A DNA stretch of 64,000 nt from Heligmosomoides polygyrus polygyrus (GCA_947396885.1 OX377202.1:110378221-110442220), one strand, 5' to 3'; shown: positions 30,006 through 41,345, counted from the first letter of the stretch. Numbers and translations: made by a program. The notes: generated by a model from the sequence alone, not told the origin.

Positions 30006-32844
30006 TTATGCAGCACTCCTTTCCGGTACGTTGACGATACGGGTTGTATGGGTGACAGAACAGACTTGTGGAACGCTCTTGCTGGGCATGAACAATGAGA
30101 GCAAATATCTTCGATAGTCGCTAATAGAAAGCATCGTCACCAAAGGATTGAAGAACGGATACATGGACGTCAAGAATTCGAGGCAGTCGGTGAATAGTGG
30201 GCTAGTGTTGAAACCTCCGAATAAGAGCGCATAGATAGCGCATGAGGGGAAGTAGAGGAACATCACAGGGCAGACGGTCTGAAAGCGGTTCTATTAGTGC
30301 AGGTCTTATATACATGGAGGCTTTTTCGAATTTAATTTTCAAACTAATTCAATTCAAACTAAACTAAACTAAACCACTTCGAATGGGTGTGCCATCCAGA
30401 GGGTCGTGTACGGTCGGCGCCCTGATTGGCTGTCATGCACGATCGGTGCTCTGTTTGGCTAACATTGACTGGTTCTTTCGAGTCCTCTGCTACCCGAATT
30501 ACCAACCAGGAGCGATTTTTTATGATACCCTATATCCGTGATAGCTCAATTCTTCAACATTTCTGTTGCTATAAAATCCAAAAAGTGAACGAACCAACCT
30601 GACAAAGAAGAACGCGGAACATTTGACGCTGAAGTCGCTTGACTTGGGGACTTATTCCTGCGTGTTTAAGGGTCAGGTGTATTCGAATGGCGCAGAAGAG
30701 TCCGCCGATTGAAAGCATGAGCATAACAAGGATGGAGTCGATGGTCATGAATACGGAAAGCTTTCTGATACTGTGCTGAAACTGAGTTTCCTTGAATGCG
30801 CTGCGGAGTGCTGAAAAGAAAGGGGAAGAACTAACCACTATCGACACTCCAATGAATGCGTTCGTGTTCACTTCGGTGTTTTGGGCGTAGACCTGCGCTC
30901 TGAAGGCCTCGCTCGGCACTGAGATCGCCACCAGCAGGTAGCCGCTGTTGCAGAAGATGAGAGCGTTGAGGGCGTATATGAATGCGACCCACCTCCGCGA
31001 AGTGTAGAGGAATGACAGCTCGGGCCTGAATGCGTAATCTGTGATGGAAGCCTTCTTCGATGCGATGCTCGGGCCAGATTGATCAACGATACCGCTGGTA
31101 TAATCTCACTGCGGATTCACCATACCGGTCTACGTAGTATGTGATACAGACACGACAACCGATATATCGTTACCGGCCGGTAAGCGGTTGATGAATCTGG
31201 CCCCTGGATGATATCGCTACCGGCAAATGGTGATGTATCGATACACGAAGCTGTTCGTCAGAATGAACATCGACGACGTCAGCGCGAACCAGAACAGCGC
31301 CAGCACCACGTCGCCGAATCCTCTCTGATGAACTAGTCCTGTTGAAACGTAGATCACATAGAATTCGCCGTGAAGTGTACGCTGTAATGCTTCCGCAGGA
31401 AATCAGTCAAGAATTTCAGATAAAGTAAGGGTTTGTTTGTGGGATGCGCCACGCATTCTTCTCGCACAGGATGTTGTGAACGCAATAGCAGGGCGTAATC
31501 GTCCTACGCAACGCCTTGCCCAGGCAATGGAAAAGTCAGCCTGTTACCCACTCGTTTCCTGATACCAATCCACCGACCCGAAACTTGACTTTGACTTTGC
31601 GAGAGAGCAGTGGTTTGAATTTCCTCAAGGTACTGTTTCATTCTGCCGTGGTTTTCACCCTTCCCTCTTAACTATAGATGCAGTTTTAGGCGTAAATTCC
31701 ATAGAGAAAATACACATCTTCACTCTATTGTTTCAAACAAGCATCATATGCACTATCAATCGAATACTTATTGAGTGCATGGCGCGATCGCTCCTTTTAA
31801 TGCTCTAAAAATTGACGCGTTTTTGCACTTTAGAATAAGCGTTAAACCACATCTTTTCTTAAAAAATAAAATTTTCATAGAATTTTAAGCAGTGCATTCC
31901 TTTATTGAAGGAGGTTCTTTTAAAAATTTCAAAGAGAATCCTTATTAATTTTCTTTGGGCAGAGAATTATTTTAATTTTTAGATAGATTCTAGTTTAATC
32001 TGAATGACGCTGTTTTCGCTTTGGAAGATTTCGAGTTGGATTTCAAAAGCCTGCTCCGATAAGTATCCATTTTGATTTGAAAAATGGTTAATTTGACGTA
32101 AAAGTGGAATAATAAGATTATATTAAATGATGGGCGCGTGTAGCGCAGTCGGAGGAGGCGCGACTGTCTCTTGCACCCTGTTTACCTAGTTCCTGGTTCG
32201 GATTTCCCGCCAGGCCAACCGAGCCTTCCATCCCTCCGGGGTCGGTGAATTGGTAGCAGACTTGTCTGGGAAGGATAGAGCGCTGACTTGTTCATCGGCT
32301 GGCCACCGCAAGTCATTGTATGGCCAAATACGCATTCACGTCGCCTCCACGACATCCCGTAGAAGTAGAATGCGCTGGCGCATCCCAGAAGGGATTGAGT
32401 AACGCCGCCCATTATCATTTATTAGAGTTCTCTGGCGATCCTTATCCTTATCCTATTGAATTATATTCGTTTCCATTAGTTAAAGAAAGTAGAGAAGGCT
32501 TTGTTTAAATACTATATACATAAATATATACGTGAGAGTGAACGCATGGCGCATTCCGGATAGGAGCTCGTATTTATTTCTATAATTTAAGTAAATGCTT
32601 GGCTGAAAAATTGGGAAAATGGCAAAGAAACGTAGCGCCGTCCCACCGGCACACATAGTATCATGGAAGCTGACATGGCGATGTCGTGCATTGTCATCAT
32701 GACGAAGAAGAGCTTGTAGGTCTTGATGGTTTTCAGTGGACATCGTAGGTACAGGGCGAGAAGTGCGACGTTGATCAGCAAAGAGAGCACCGAAGAGAGG
32801 TAGATGAAAACGGCATACGCCGAGGAACTGCTTCCAATCCGCAT
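30006..32844 (-). CDS. Seven-transmembrane chemoreceptor, Str/Srd-like (gene 4)
   Basis: Predicted chemosensory GPCR of 332 residues, from exons 32844-32647, 31381-31221, 31025-30836, 30775-30599 and 30278-30006. All introns are GT-AG. TM1-TM2 are encoded by exon 1 (YAVFIYLSSVLSLLINVALL; CPLKTIKTYKLFFVMM). TM3 ends NSFVYRYITIC, exon 3 starts PELSFLYTSRRW, exon 4 carries HAGISPQVKRLQRQMFRVLL, and TM7 reads FFNPLVTMLSISDYRRYL. Intron 2 would be about 60 nt like its paralogues but contains a 133-bp MITE. Intron 1 carries one full SINE and one SINE fragment. Exon 4 has an alternative upstream AG (CTTTTCAG at about 30811), but the second AG keeps the family frame. The start is set by a TTTTCAG acceptor 28 nt upstream. 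It belongs to the subgroup of genes 5 and 6. Confidence 0.88.
31071..31203. mobile_element. MITE inside intron 2 of gene 4
   Basis: Ends GGGCCAGATTGATCAACG and, reversed, GGGCCAGATTCATCAACCG. Removing its 133 bp restores an intron of about 62 nt, close to the 52-54 nt of genes 5 and 6. Confidence 0.8.
31436..31595 (-). repeat. SINE fragment, intron 1 of gene 4
   Basis: Diverged antisense match: GGGATGCGCCACGCATTCTT, then AATGGAAAAGTCAGC and TGATACCAATCCACCGACCC. Lies about 55 bp from exon 2. Confidence 0.55.
31600..32125. other. AT-rich intron sequence of gene 4
   Basis: Nothing recognised between the two SINE copies. Confidence 0.4.
32130..32425 (+). mobile_element. Full-length SINE, intron 1 of gene 4
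   Basis: Head GTGTAGCGCAGTCGGAGGAG (A box), TGGTTCGGATTTCCCGCC (B box), body CTTCCATCCCTCCGGGGTCG and GTAGAAGTAGAATGCGCTGG, tail CATTATCATTTATTAG. Sense orientation of the SINE opposes the gene. Confidence 0.85.
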
Positions 32845-32872
32845 TTGTCTCTTTGATGAAACGAAATGCTAT

Positions 32873-32880
32873 CTGAAAAG
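32873..32880 (-). promoter_or_regulatory. Probable spliced-leader acceptor, gene 4
   Basis: CTTTTCAG followed by ATAGC, 28 nt 5' of the start codon, as in the other array genes. Confidence 0.55.
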
Positions 32881-32999
32881 TCGAATCTATTTAATCTTTA
32901 GCCGACACCTTAGTGGGAACTGACTATGAGACATGAAAACCTCTGACAACTACCATGTACCTTTTCCGCTCTTTGAAAGTGGAAAAATCAACTTTTGAT

Positions 33000-33460
33000 T
33001 TTCACATAAAGTCAGAAACGGATGCCATATTCTTGATCAGCTCCACCAGACTCCTCTTCGTGATCGCAACCTAAACATTGATACTTCGGCACATTGACAC
33101 CTTGGAAGGATCTAGAGGTAGTGCATTGGTCCTTCGGTGGACCACGGTCAGGTACGACACTTGCACACTTTCGATTGCCCCTCCCCTCTGTACAAAAACA
33201 GAACATTGTAGAGTTGAGGCAACATTGGACGGGATAACTTCTATATAATTGATTTGGCCCCTTTCAGTTCTGAAGAAGGCGATCTCGCCGAAACGTTGGC
33301 CATTTAAAAATCCGGCTACCAACCTCGTCTAGAGCTCAACACGCACAACACAACCATCACTGTTCTACTCTTCGACTCTATGCTTGCCGAATGGGTTGAT
33401 ATGCTACGCCTTTTTCCAGTTAAATGTTCTTTAGTTCGAATTTATAGAGGTCTCCAGATT
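33000..33460. other. Spacer, possibly retroelement debris
   Basis: No complete gene. On the + strand EEGDLAETLAI follows a TTTCAGTTC stretch; it looks like coding debris but I cannot assign it. Confidence 0.3.
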
Positions 33461-33465
33461 AACTC

Positions 33466-33600
33466 TTAATATGGGCTATTAAAAGTCTCGCACTTGATCT
33501 GACGAATCACTCCGCCTTTTACGCAGTCTCCAGTTGCAGACTGAAGAGGGAAATAACAAATTATCTGACAGACATTGCGTGCCGTATGTAGAGTCTGTTC
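33466..33600 (-). pseudogene. GIY-YIG-like fragment from a retroelement
   Basis: Minus-strand frame reads GDCVKGGVIRQIKCETFNSPY before a stop. This resembles the GVIYQIKC..C...YIGET start of GIY-YIG endonuclease domains attached to some reverse transcriptases. A related fragment is at 35176-35296. The call rests on a short motif. Confidence 0.45.
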
Positions 33601-33828
33601 TGGCAGGAACTGCATTCTAATGTTGTCGTTAGCAGTGTTGACTCGAACACCATCATCTTGCAAACATGCACGTAAAATACATCTTCGAATTGCAGCAGCA
33701 TCGGAAATAAAGGGAGGACAAAAGGGGACCACGTTCTGCCGGTACTGTAACATTTTAGTACTCGGCTTGTTTTTCAGTGCACTGCAATGGTACTACATAG
33801 CCACTGTCATCGGCAGTTTTCAAAACTA

Positions 33829-34873
33829 TTAGGTTGTCCCATAAGTCCCCGCCCTTTTTTTCAACGATTCACTGCAGATTTCGCCGGCGGTCTCTTGCAT
33901 AGCGCTGCATAGCTTTCGAAAGAGAATGATTTGCTCTATCATAACATGTATTGCATTTCTTTTTTCATCATGAATTTTGACAATTTTTAGGTCGTTGAAG
34001 TGAAAAGTGAAAAGGTGAAAAAGTAGCAATTTGCGCACTTGTTCTCTCCGCTTAGGTTTGTAGTTTTTTGCGCAGTTTTTTATAGCACTTTGAAGACATT
34101 GTTCTGTACTACGAGAATATGTGTTAGTGCTATTTGCTCATTTGTCCTTTATTGATTTTTAGGTCACCAAATTGGGACGTCCGAAGGAGGATGGCTATTT
34201 TTGCCGACAGCTCCTGCTCTGTGGTTGGACTTTTTGGGTTGGTGTTATATGTCATTCGAAAGAAAATGTCTTGCTCTATAAGAATATGTGTCGCGTTTAT
34301 TGATTTCTTTTGAAGATCAACAAAATGCCAAAAAGAGAAAAATCGTCTTCACCAACAACTCCTTCTCCTTCTTCAGTTGTTGATATTCGACAGAAATCAG
34401 CGTGAGCCAATAAGCGCGACACAAATTCTTACTGAGCAAGATATCCTCTTCCAAACGACATATAACACCGAGCAAAAAAGTCCTACCAGAGAGCAGGAGT
34501 TTCGGTAAAAATTAGGACGGAAAAGTCGGAATTCCCAATTTGATGGCCTAAAAATCAATAAAGGGCAAGTGAGAAAATAGCTCCAACACATATTCTTGTA
34601 GTACAGAACATTGTCTTCCAAGTGCTATAAAAACTGCGCAAAAAATTACAAACCTAAGCGGAGAGGACAAGTGCGCAAATGACTACTTTTTCACTTTTTC
34701 ACTTCAACGACCTAAAAATTGACAAAATTCATGATGAAAAAAGAAATGCAATACATGTTTTGATAGAGCAAATCATTCTCTTCCGAATGCTGTGCAGCGC
34801 TAGGCAAGAGACCGCCGGTGAAATCTGCAGTGAATCGTTGAAAGAAACGGCGGGGACTGGTGGGACAACCTAA
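33829..34873. mobile_element. 1.0-kb near-complete palindrome, mariner-type ends (copy 2)
   Basis: Same element as 19614-20634: ends TTAGGTTGTCCCATAAGTC, TA duplications at 33827-33828 and 34874-34875, arms of about 480 bp and the same small centre with MPKREKSSSPTTPSPSS. The arms differ from each other by scattered substitutions. Confidence 0.85.
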
Positions 34874-35175
34874 TATTTGAAGTGACTCCTACCGTTACAC
34901 TTTTTCAGTACACACAACAGCCGATGTTCTGAAGTTCTAATAATGGCGCGCTTTACAGAAGCTGAGTGTGGAGACGAGGCGAGAACTGAGACACTCATGG
35001 AACTTCGGATACCACTGCGTTGGATAACCGTTTTCGCACAACAAACGAGCAGTCACAGTACAATAAGCTCTTGCGAGAGCTTCCGCAAAACGATACGCCA
35101 ACATTCTTAACGACAACATTAGAAAGCAGATACTACGGGACAGACTCTATGGCGACTGATGTCTGGTAAATAATT

Positions 35176-35296
35176 GTGTTATTTCCCCTCCAATCTGCAG
35201 CTGGAGATTGTGCAAAAAGCGGAGTGATTTATCAGATTGAACGTGGAGCTCTTAATGGCGCATATATAGAGGAAGCCGAAATGAATAGAACATGTA
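35176..35296 (+). pseudogene. GIY-YIG-like retroelement fragment, cut by mariner
   Basis: Frame reads AGDCAKSGVIYQIERGAL, then GAYIEEAEM, comparable to GVIYQI and YIGETGR of GIY-YIG domains. The mariner at 35297 is inserted directly behind it. Confidence 0.4.
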
Positions 35297-36210
35297 TTAG
35301 AGGGGGGGGGGGGGCAAAAATAATGAGACAAATTGAAAAAAATTTTTTATCTCTTTATAACTCAATTACAAATCAGCGATGCTGAGGAATGCGTATGCCA
35401 CTAAAGTCAATGACTTGCTGCCATCGCTCAGCCAACTTCCTGATCCCATCCTTCCAGAACTGCTTGGGCCTGGTATTGATCAAGTGCTCCATATGGTTGT
35501 CAAGGACTGCTTGGATTCTTGTGTCCTTCCGACCAGGAAGTCCCGTAGGCCCAAGAAGTGGTGGTAGTCACATGGAGAGATGTCTGGCGAATACGGTGGG
35601 TGAGGCATGTGAACGTAGCCCAGCTGGGCAAGCTTATCCATAGTTACTTGTTCCCGATGGGGTGCGGCGTTGTCGAAGAGGAGGACCTTCTTGACGCGCT
35701 GCGACTGAATAAGTTCGAGTCACAGGTTCATCTCTTCTATTTCGTTTACCATGGCCTTGGAGTCCATCATCGTGCTTTTGGTAAACAGCTTCCAGTATAC
35801 CGGTCCACGGGCGCAGACCCAAAAACTCTGAAGGTGCTTCTCGCCGTGAGCATCTCTCCGAACGAAGGTCGGTAATGGGTCAACAGGCCTCACCCAGACT
35901 GGCTGCTTGGCAGAGTCAAGATAGAAGACGTACTTCTCATCCTGCGTTAGGATTGAGTCCAGGCTGCTCGGGGTTGGGAATCGGGAGAGATTTGCGCGAC
36001 ACAGGTGGACTCGTCAGACTTGGGTTTCGGCATGAGACAGACTGCGGTTTTGGCATGCTTCTGGAAAGGGCGGAAGTGGTAACTTCTCAGGTTGCCTTCA
36101 GTGGGTAGCATACAAACATACAAATACGATAAGCACGAAACCAGACTGCAGTCACGAGATATATGGACACGGCATGGAGAGTCTCATTACTTTTGCCCCC
36201 CCCCCCCTAA
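35297..36210 (-). mobile_element. Internally deleted mariner element, copy 2 (914 bp)
   Basis: Same terminal repeats as 3034-3944 (TTAGAGGGGGG, GCAAAAATAATGAGACAA on the left; TTAGGGGGG, GCAAAAGTAATGAGAC on the right) with TA at 35295-35296 and 36211-36212. Shares the same N-terminal deletion as copy 1. Confidence 0.9.
35400..35990 (-). pseudogene. Mariner transposase fragment with stop and frameshift
   Basis: Catalytic part reads QDEKYVFYLDSAKQ, VLLFDNAAPH and PPYSPDISPCDYHHF. All three catalytic Asp positions are kept (third Asp in CDYHHF), unlike copy 1. However, an in-frame TGA follows EIEEMNL, and a one-base deletion shifts the frame after FLVGR. Not functional. Confidence 0.85.
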
Positions 36211-36212
36211 TA

Positions 36213-36923
36213 GATAACTGACAAACTATAGCCTAAGCCATACCTCTCTGATGTCCCAAGATACGACCTATTTAGCCTTCCTTGATCAAAGAATAAGATA
36301 ACTAGTCCACTTTTAAGTTCACTGGCATGCCTCGTTCGGACTACATATTCCATAAGTAGTATGGATCTAATCTAGTGCTTGAATTTTTCTTAAAGGGGTT
36401 AAAATTAAGTGAACTACCTTACAAAGATAATAAATTGGCTTCGCTCGCGATGGGCCCTTTGTCTGCAATTCCCTAGGCTGGAGAGACAACCACGTTAGTG
36501 TGTTTCACATTTCTAGTGGTGTGCCCCTCCGACTAGGAGAGTTCAAATGCTGCCCAAAATGGTTAAGTATAGGAAACTAACGTACCCTGTTGTAGGTGTT
36601 CACCACCCCCAAACTAGGATACCATCAATTCTTTCTTGATTAAGACAAAATAAACCAGCCGACATTATCAATAAACGTCTCCGCTTATGTAAAAAAAATG
36701 AAAGTAAAAGAAAGTATGTAAAAGAAATTTAACGGAATTTTTAACTTTATTACATTTACCCTTAGCATGCTCTAATGTTGCAGGTCTCATCCTCCCAATT
36801 AGTACTGATCCTGAAAAAACTTTTGAAATCAGCAAGGTATTTTAATGTTTTCACGAATTTCCACACAACATGAAATATGGAATGAAAATGGAAATGGAAA
36901 GAGGATGGAAATAATGCATTTTG
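36213..36923. other. AT-rich spacer, no gene seen
   Basis: Only short chance frames and no paired repeat ends. Confidence 0.4.
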
Positions 36924-37235
36924 GGGACGCTTGTAGCGCAGTCGGAGGAGGTGCCGGCCGTCGCGCGCACCCTATACCAGGTTTCTGTTCCATTTTTTCG
37001 GGACCATCTGCCCAGGTCAACCAATCTTCCATCTCTTTGGGGTTGGGTCGGAGAATTGGTACCAGACTTGTCTAGGAAGGATAGAGCGCTCACTTCTTCA
37101 TCGAGTGGCCACCGCAAGTCATTGTATGGCCAAATACGCATCCATGTCCCCTCCACGACATCCCGTAGAAGTAGAATGCGCTGGCGCATCCCAGAAGGGA
37201 TTGAGTAACGCCGCCCTTTATCCTTTATCCTTTAT
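36924..37235 (+). mobile_element. Full-length SINE with CTTTATC tail
   Basis: Head TTGTAGCGCAGTCGGAGGAG, body TTCCATCTCTTTGGGGTTGG and CCGTAGAAGTAGAATGCGCT, tail CCTTTATCCTTTATCCTTTA. Lies in the gene 4-gene 5 spacer, downstream of gene 5. Confidence 0.85.
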
Positions 37236-37943
37236 TATAGTTTTGGTGATTACAATGTAACTGCTAATGTTGAGTATGCAGATATCTGTGCAGTCATCAC
37301 GTCGTCCATGAAGCCACAGGTTTCTAAAAACGTTGAGGGAAATGTCTTCCCTGGTCGGAAAATGATACAGGTGACTGCTTCAGCTTTAGCCTTTATCCGA
37401 GCGAGTTTTTAAATGCTGGTCTGTAAGTAACCCAAAGTGGTTAAGTCGGTTTAGTCTACTGTCCAAAAACTTACAGCAACGAAAAGTCAGCGAAAATTCG
37501 TCGCAGGAACCAGATATGGAAACAGCGAAGAGACTGCATGTTAAAATAGTGAGAAATAGCGAGACAGAAACCTGAATTTGTTTTCGTTTATTGCTCTAGC
37601 CATAGCTAAAAGGTTGTCAAAACAATATTTTGAACTCATGCTTTGTTATGTTATGTTATGATGACGATGAGCATTAATCTATGGAAGATTCCGCTGCTCG
37701 CAAAGTTCTGAACAAGAAGAAGTGCAATAGAAGCCGCCTCTGACGCAGTTTCAGAAGCACTTCTGAAAAAATGGCGAATATGTGTCATTTCAGTTTCCGC
37801 ATTTCGTGTTCCGATTTCCGGCTATTTTTGAGCGTTTCCGTTCCGCCTTTCGTCTTCCGCTTTTCGAGAAAAATTTCCGCACATCCCTGCTTGCGGAGCT
37901 CCTTCAAGTATGGCATTTGTCCTAGACGTCGATTAATTGATAT
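37236..37943. other. Spacer 3' of gene 5, nothing recognised
   Basis: No gene, and no AATAAA close to the gene 5 stop; TAAATATCAATTAA follows it directly. A pyrimidine-rich run with repeated TTTCCG lies at 37790-37880. Confidence 0.4.
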
Positions 37944-39659
37944 TTATCTAGCATTCCGTTCAGATACAATGATAGTAGGATTTGAACTGGAGACGGCAGA
38001 TTGACCTTGCGGTCTGCTCTTGTTCTCTCTGAGCAACGAGAGAAGGTGTCGTCGATAGTCGCTGATTGAGAGCATCGTCACAACGGGGTTAAAGAACGAG
38101 TACAAGGACACTAGAAAGCCCAGACAGTCGGTGACCAGTGGGACAGTGACGATGCGTCCGAACAGGAGCAGGTAGTTAACGCACACGGGAAAGTAGAGGA
38201 ACATCGCTGGACAGGCGGTCTGAAAACCGAGAAATTGATTAGAGTCGCTTATGGCTACTATTTTTCCGTTTTTCATCACTTATACTACTGTATATCAAAC
38301 AGGTCACTTATTCAGTCAAACTGGACTTTTTTCAAATAAAAATCGAACCTTTTTCATTTTTTCCTATTCTCGCTGACGCTTTTCATTTTAAGCCGTACAT
38401 TTTTTTAGTCAAACGATGCGCTTTTACTGAACTGTTTTAAATCATAGAGAATACCTTACAATTTGTATTTGCTCCTAGCCTAATCACGCCAGCCAATCAT
38501 ATGCCCTGCCTGTGCTGCTGAGCCGATGCCTGATTGGCTGCCGCGGCTACGGTAAGAGCAACGGCGCGTTCCCGCATCCCTGCGGTGCGTCGTGTCTCCG
38601 GACCCTCCCTTTTCAGTTAGGCTGGCCCATGCTAGCGAAAAATTAGAGCAGTGAAGAAAGAAGCCAACCTGAAAAATGAGGACGCGAAACATCTGCCGTT
38701 GAAGTCGCCTCACATGAGCGCTTATTCCGCCCCGCTTAAGCGTCGAATGTATGCGAACGGCGCAGAAGGATCCAGTGCACGAAACGAACAGCATGGCGAC
38801 AGCAATGTCGGCCGCCAGAAATGCGGTCAGCTCGTGGATGCTGTGCTAAAACACGGCTCCTGCCACCTTCCCGCTCAAACAGGTCCCGAAAAGAATCACG
38901 TACTTCTAGGGAGATTCCGATGAATGCGTTCGTCTGCAGATTTTTGAATTCGGCGTAGATTTGAGCCCTAAAAGCGCCGTTTGGCAGCGATGTCGCTATC
39001 AGCAGGAAGACGCAATTCGACAGGAATATTCCGTTCAGCACCCAAATGAGCAGCATCCATCTTCGCGATGTGTAAAGGTACGAGAACTCGGGTCTGAATA
39101 TAGCCTGCTTGTGAATGGGTGGAGCTCGGTGTGACCTCAGTTGTTACCGGCAAATGTGGACGTATCGGTAGATGAAGCTGTTCATCAGAATGATCATCGA
39201 AGACGCCATCACAAACCAAAACAGCATCAGCACCACCTCGCCGAATTGCCACTTGTGCAGTAGCCCGGTGGAGATGTAGACGAGATAGAGTTTACCATGA
39301 TTCGCACGCTGTAACATTTTCTAGGAGATGGCTGCCTCGACATGCTGTCCAGCCTAGGCACAGCATCAAGGATCGACGCTGTCTATTTAGGGTCAATTCT
39401 ACCAGGCCCCGATCCAGGTACAGACAAAAAAGAAGGAGGAAGAAAGGCAACGCCGTCTTACCGGCACACACAGTATCATGGACGTCGACATCACTATATC
39501 ATGCACCGTCATCATGGCGAAGAAATACTTGTAGGTCTTGATGGTCTTCAATGGGCATCGCAGGTACAGAGCCAGCAGTGCAGCATTCGTAAACAGAGAC
39601 AGCGTCGAGGAGACGTAGATGACAATGGCATACGTCGACGAGCTGGCGCCCATACTCAT
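37944..39659 (-). CDS. Seven-transmembrane chemoreceptor, Str/Srd-like (gene 5)
   Basis: The most compact and clearest array member, 333 residues, from exons 39659-39462, 39308-39148, 39093-38904, 38845-38669 and 38219-37944. Introns are 153, 54, 58 and 449 nt, all GT-AG, with no transposon large enough to distort the model. TM1 about residues 9-31, TM2 45-66, TM3 88-112 ending NSFIYRYVHIC, TM4 128-150 after YLYTSRRW, TM5 190-213, TM6 243-262 (CPAMFLYFPVCVNYLLLFG), TM7 275-296 (YSFFNPVVTMLSISDYRRHL). The cytoplasmic tail of about 35 residues has RENKSRPQGQS. The start codon lies 24 nt behind a TTTTCAG acceptor. Expected role: chemosensory G-protein-coupled receptor in ciliated neurons, by analogy with Str/Srd families; ligand unknown. 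Confidence 0.9.
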
Positions 39660-39683
39660 TTCTTCTCGATCGTCAGGTTGTAC

Positions 39684-39691
39684 CTGAAAAG
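39684..39691 (-). promoter_or_regulatory. Probable spliced-leader acceptor, gene 5
   Basis: GCTTTTCAG followed by GTACAACC, 24 nt 5' of the start codon. Confidence 0.55.
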
Positions 39692-39989
39692 CGGTGCATC
39701 ACGAATGTCAGTCGTCACGAAATCAGCCTCGTTTCTGTCTGGTATCTGATGATGAGGATTGTTGATTTCATTGAGATGAATAGGATGGCGAAAACGTTTT
39801 CCCATAGTCTTAATGTTCGAAAATCTGCTCCTGTTTGACATTATTTATATCATTGCTAATACCCTTTTATCTATGCGATTTTCACGTCGAGTTGGACACT
39901 TTTAAAATCAAATTAGACACATTTCAAACAAAAATGTCCACTTTTTAATGCTAGCCTAGGACTTTTGAAATCAAGACGAACTCTTCCAA

Positions 39990-40380
39990 ACAACCCTTTC
40001 CCTTCTTGCAGTGGTCATCCGATAGACCAATTTGTGTGTTGTACTTCTCAGACAAGCCTGGTATTAGTGGGCTGGAAATCGGGACCAGGAACCTGCGCCT
40101 TCTCCGACTGCGCTGCTGTCCTCCCTTTTCTTCTTAATCCTATTGATAAGTTGAATTATTAATCCTATACAATGGATTGCGAAGGCTGACCGATGATTGA
40201 GCTGGTGGGAAGGGCTGATATCGAAGTCAGTTTTTTATCCCTCCCGAACAACTCTCATTATACCACTTCATCGAAGTCGGGGTGGTGAGAAGCTTACACA
40301 TTCTTGGCGGGACCTGAACCTCGGATCAATTCTGGGTGCACATCAGAGTCGGGGGCTTTTCCGAATGCGCCACATACACT
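39990..40380 (-). repeat. Two old SINE-like copies in tandem
   Basis: 39990-40125 keeps CCGATAGACCAATTTGTG, TCTCAGACAAGCCTGGTA, and CTTCTCCGACTGCGCTGC at the head. 40170-40380 keeps GGCTGACCGATGATTGAG, TTTATCCCTCCCGAACAA, and GCACATCAGAGTCGGGGG. Both are in reverse orientation and strongly diverged. Confidence 0.45.
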
Positions 40381-40446
40381 GCACTTGTCTTTTATTTCTA
40401 CGTATCGTGGCAAACTGGCAGAGGGAGCGAAGAACTGTTCGACTAA

Positions 40447-40576
40447 GGCCTATGTTATACTTCGGCGACGCGTCGGCGACGCTGTGTTGCGCGGGCTGCT
40501 ACTCTCTGCGTGGCAGCCCGCGCAACATTGTCGCCGACGTCGCCGACAACGGCGTCGTCGAAGTATAACATAGGCC
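40447..40576. mobile_element. GC-rich hairpin MITE, TAA target duplication
   Basis: Ends GGCCTATGTTATACTTCGGC / GGCCTATGTTATACTTCGAC, flanked by TAA on both sides. The body is an almost perfect hairpin around GCAGCCCGCGCAAC. Confidence 0.85.
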
Positions 40577-40579
40577 TAA

Positions 40580-41345
40580 GATACGGTCTCAGGTCAGTGT
40601 GATGGGATGTACCAAAAGTGTTGCTTGAATTGCTGGATCTGTGCGTGATTTGGATCTAAACCCTTTTCTTTTTAAGCTGATGTTCTTATTTTTAAGGCTT
40701 TTATAAATTATTCCTCTTATGCTTGGCTACTCTTCTTCCAAGGAAATACCAACCCTTGCAGTTGACATTTTTAGACAATAAACAAATAAATAAAATCGAT
40801 TTATAGCACCTTCTAGAACGGCTCCTCGTGCCATATGTGCCAGGTACGAGAACGTGGTCAATGTCTGCATTCGATTAGGTGGTAGAAATTTCCTTACGCA
40901 AGAAGATGTGACGAAAGAAGTAGTGGTTCGTGATTAAATAGCGCTTCTTTAGGATTTACTCTACTCACCTATGATGCGCTGAAAAGCTGTAGAGGAGATG
41001 CCTGATGGTGAGTGAAAAACCAACGATAGAATGTAGGTGACGACAGCGTGGCAGGGGCCCAGACTTCTGCGAGCTGTTTGAAGCCTGCCTGTTCTGATGG
41101 GGGGTTTTGAGAGTCCACGCGCAATTACTATGTTTTCTCGAATTCTTCGGATCGCGAAATGCCGAGTGCCTGAGATCCTGCGCAAACTTCGTGTACAGAC
41201 GTCGTCGGAGGGAAAATTGTTATCCGCTGTGTCTATCCCAGATAAATGCCGTTTAGAGGCTGTTCTCAACTGCTCGCACCTGTTGAACACTGTGATTAGG
41301 TTATTATGTGCGTTTTCCTGCAGAAAATGTGCTTCAAAGAATGCA
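40580..41345. other. Spacer, nothing firmly recognised
   Basis: A minus-strand open stretch (41290-40961) has plausible splice-like edges (CTTTTCAG and GGTGAGTAG near 40970-40985) but no family resemblance. I do not call a gene. Confidence 0.35.

Noticed and set aside
38470..38640. Possible MITE in intron 4 of gene 5 (CCAGCCAATCAT, TGATTGGCTG)
   Set aside because: The candidate ends (CCTAGCCTAATC and GTTAGGCTGG) pair poorly and no target duplication is visible.
40961..41290. 109-codon minus-strand frame with splice-like edges
   Set aside because: No transmembrane pattern, no similarity to the array exons and no partner exons nearby.
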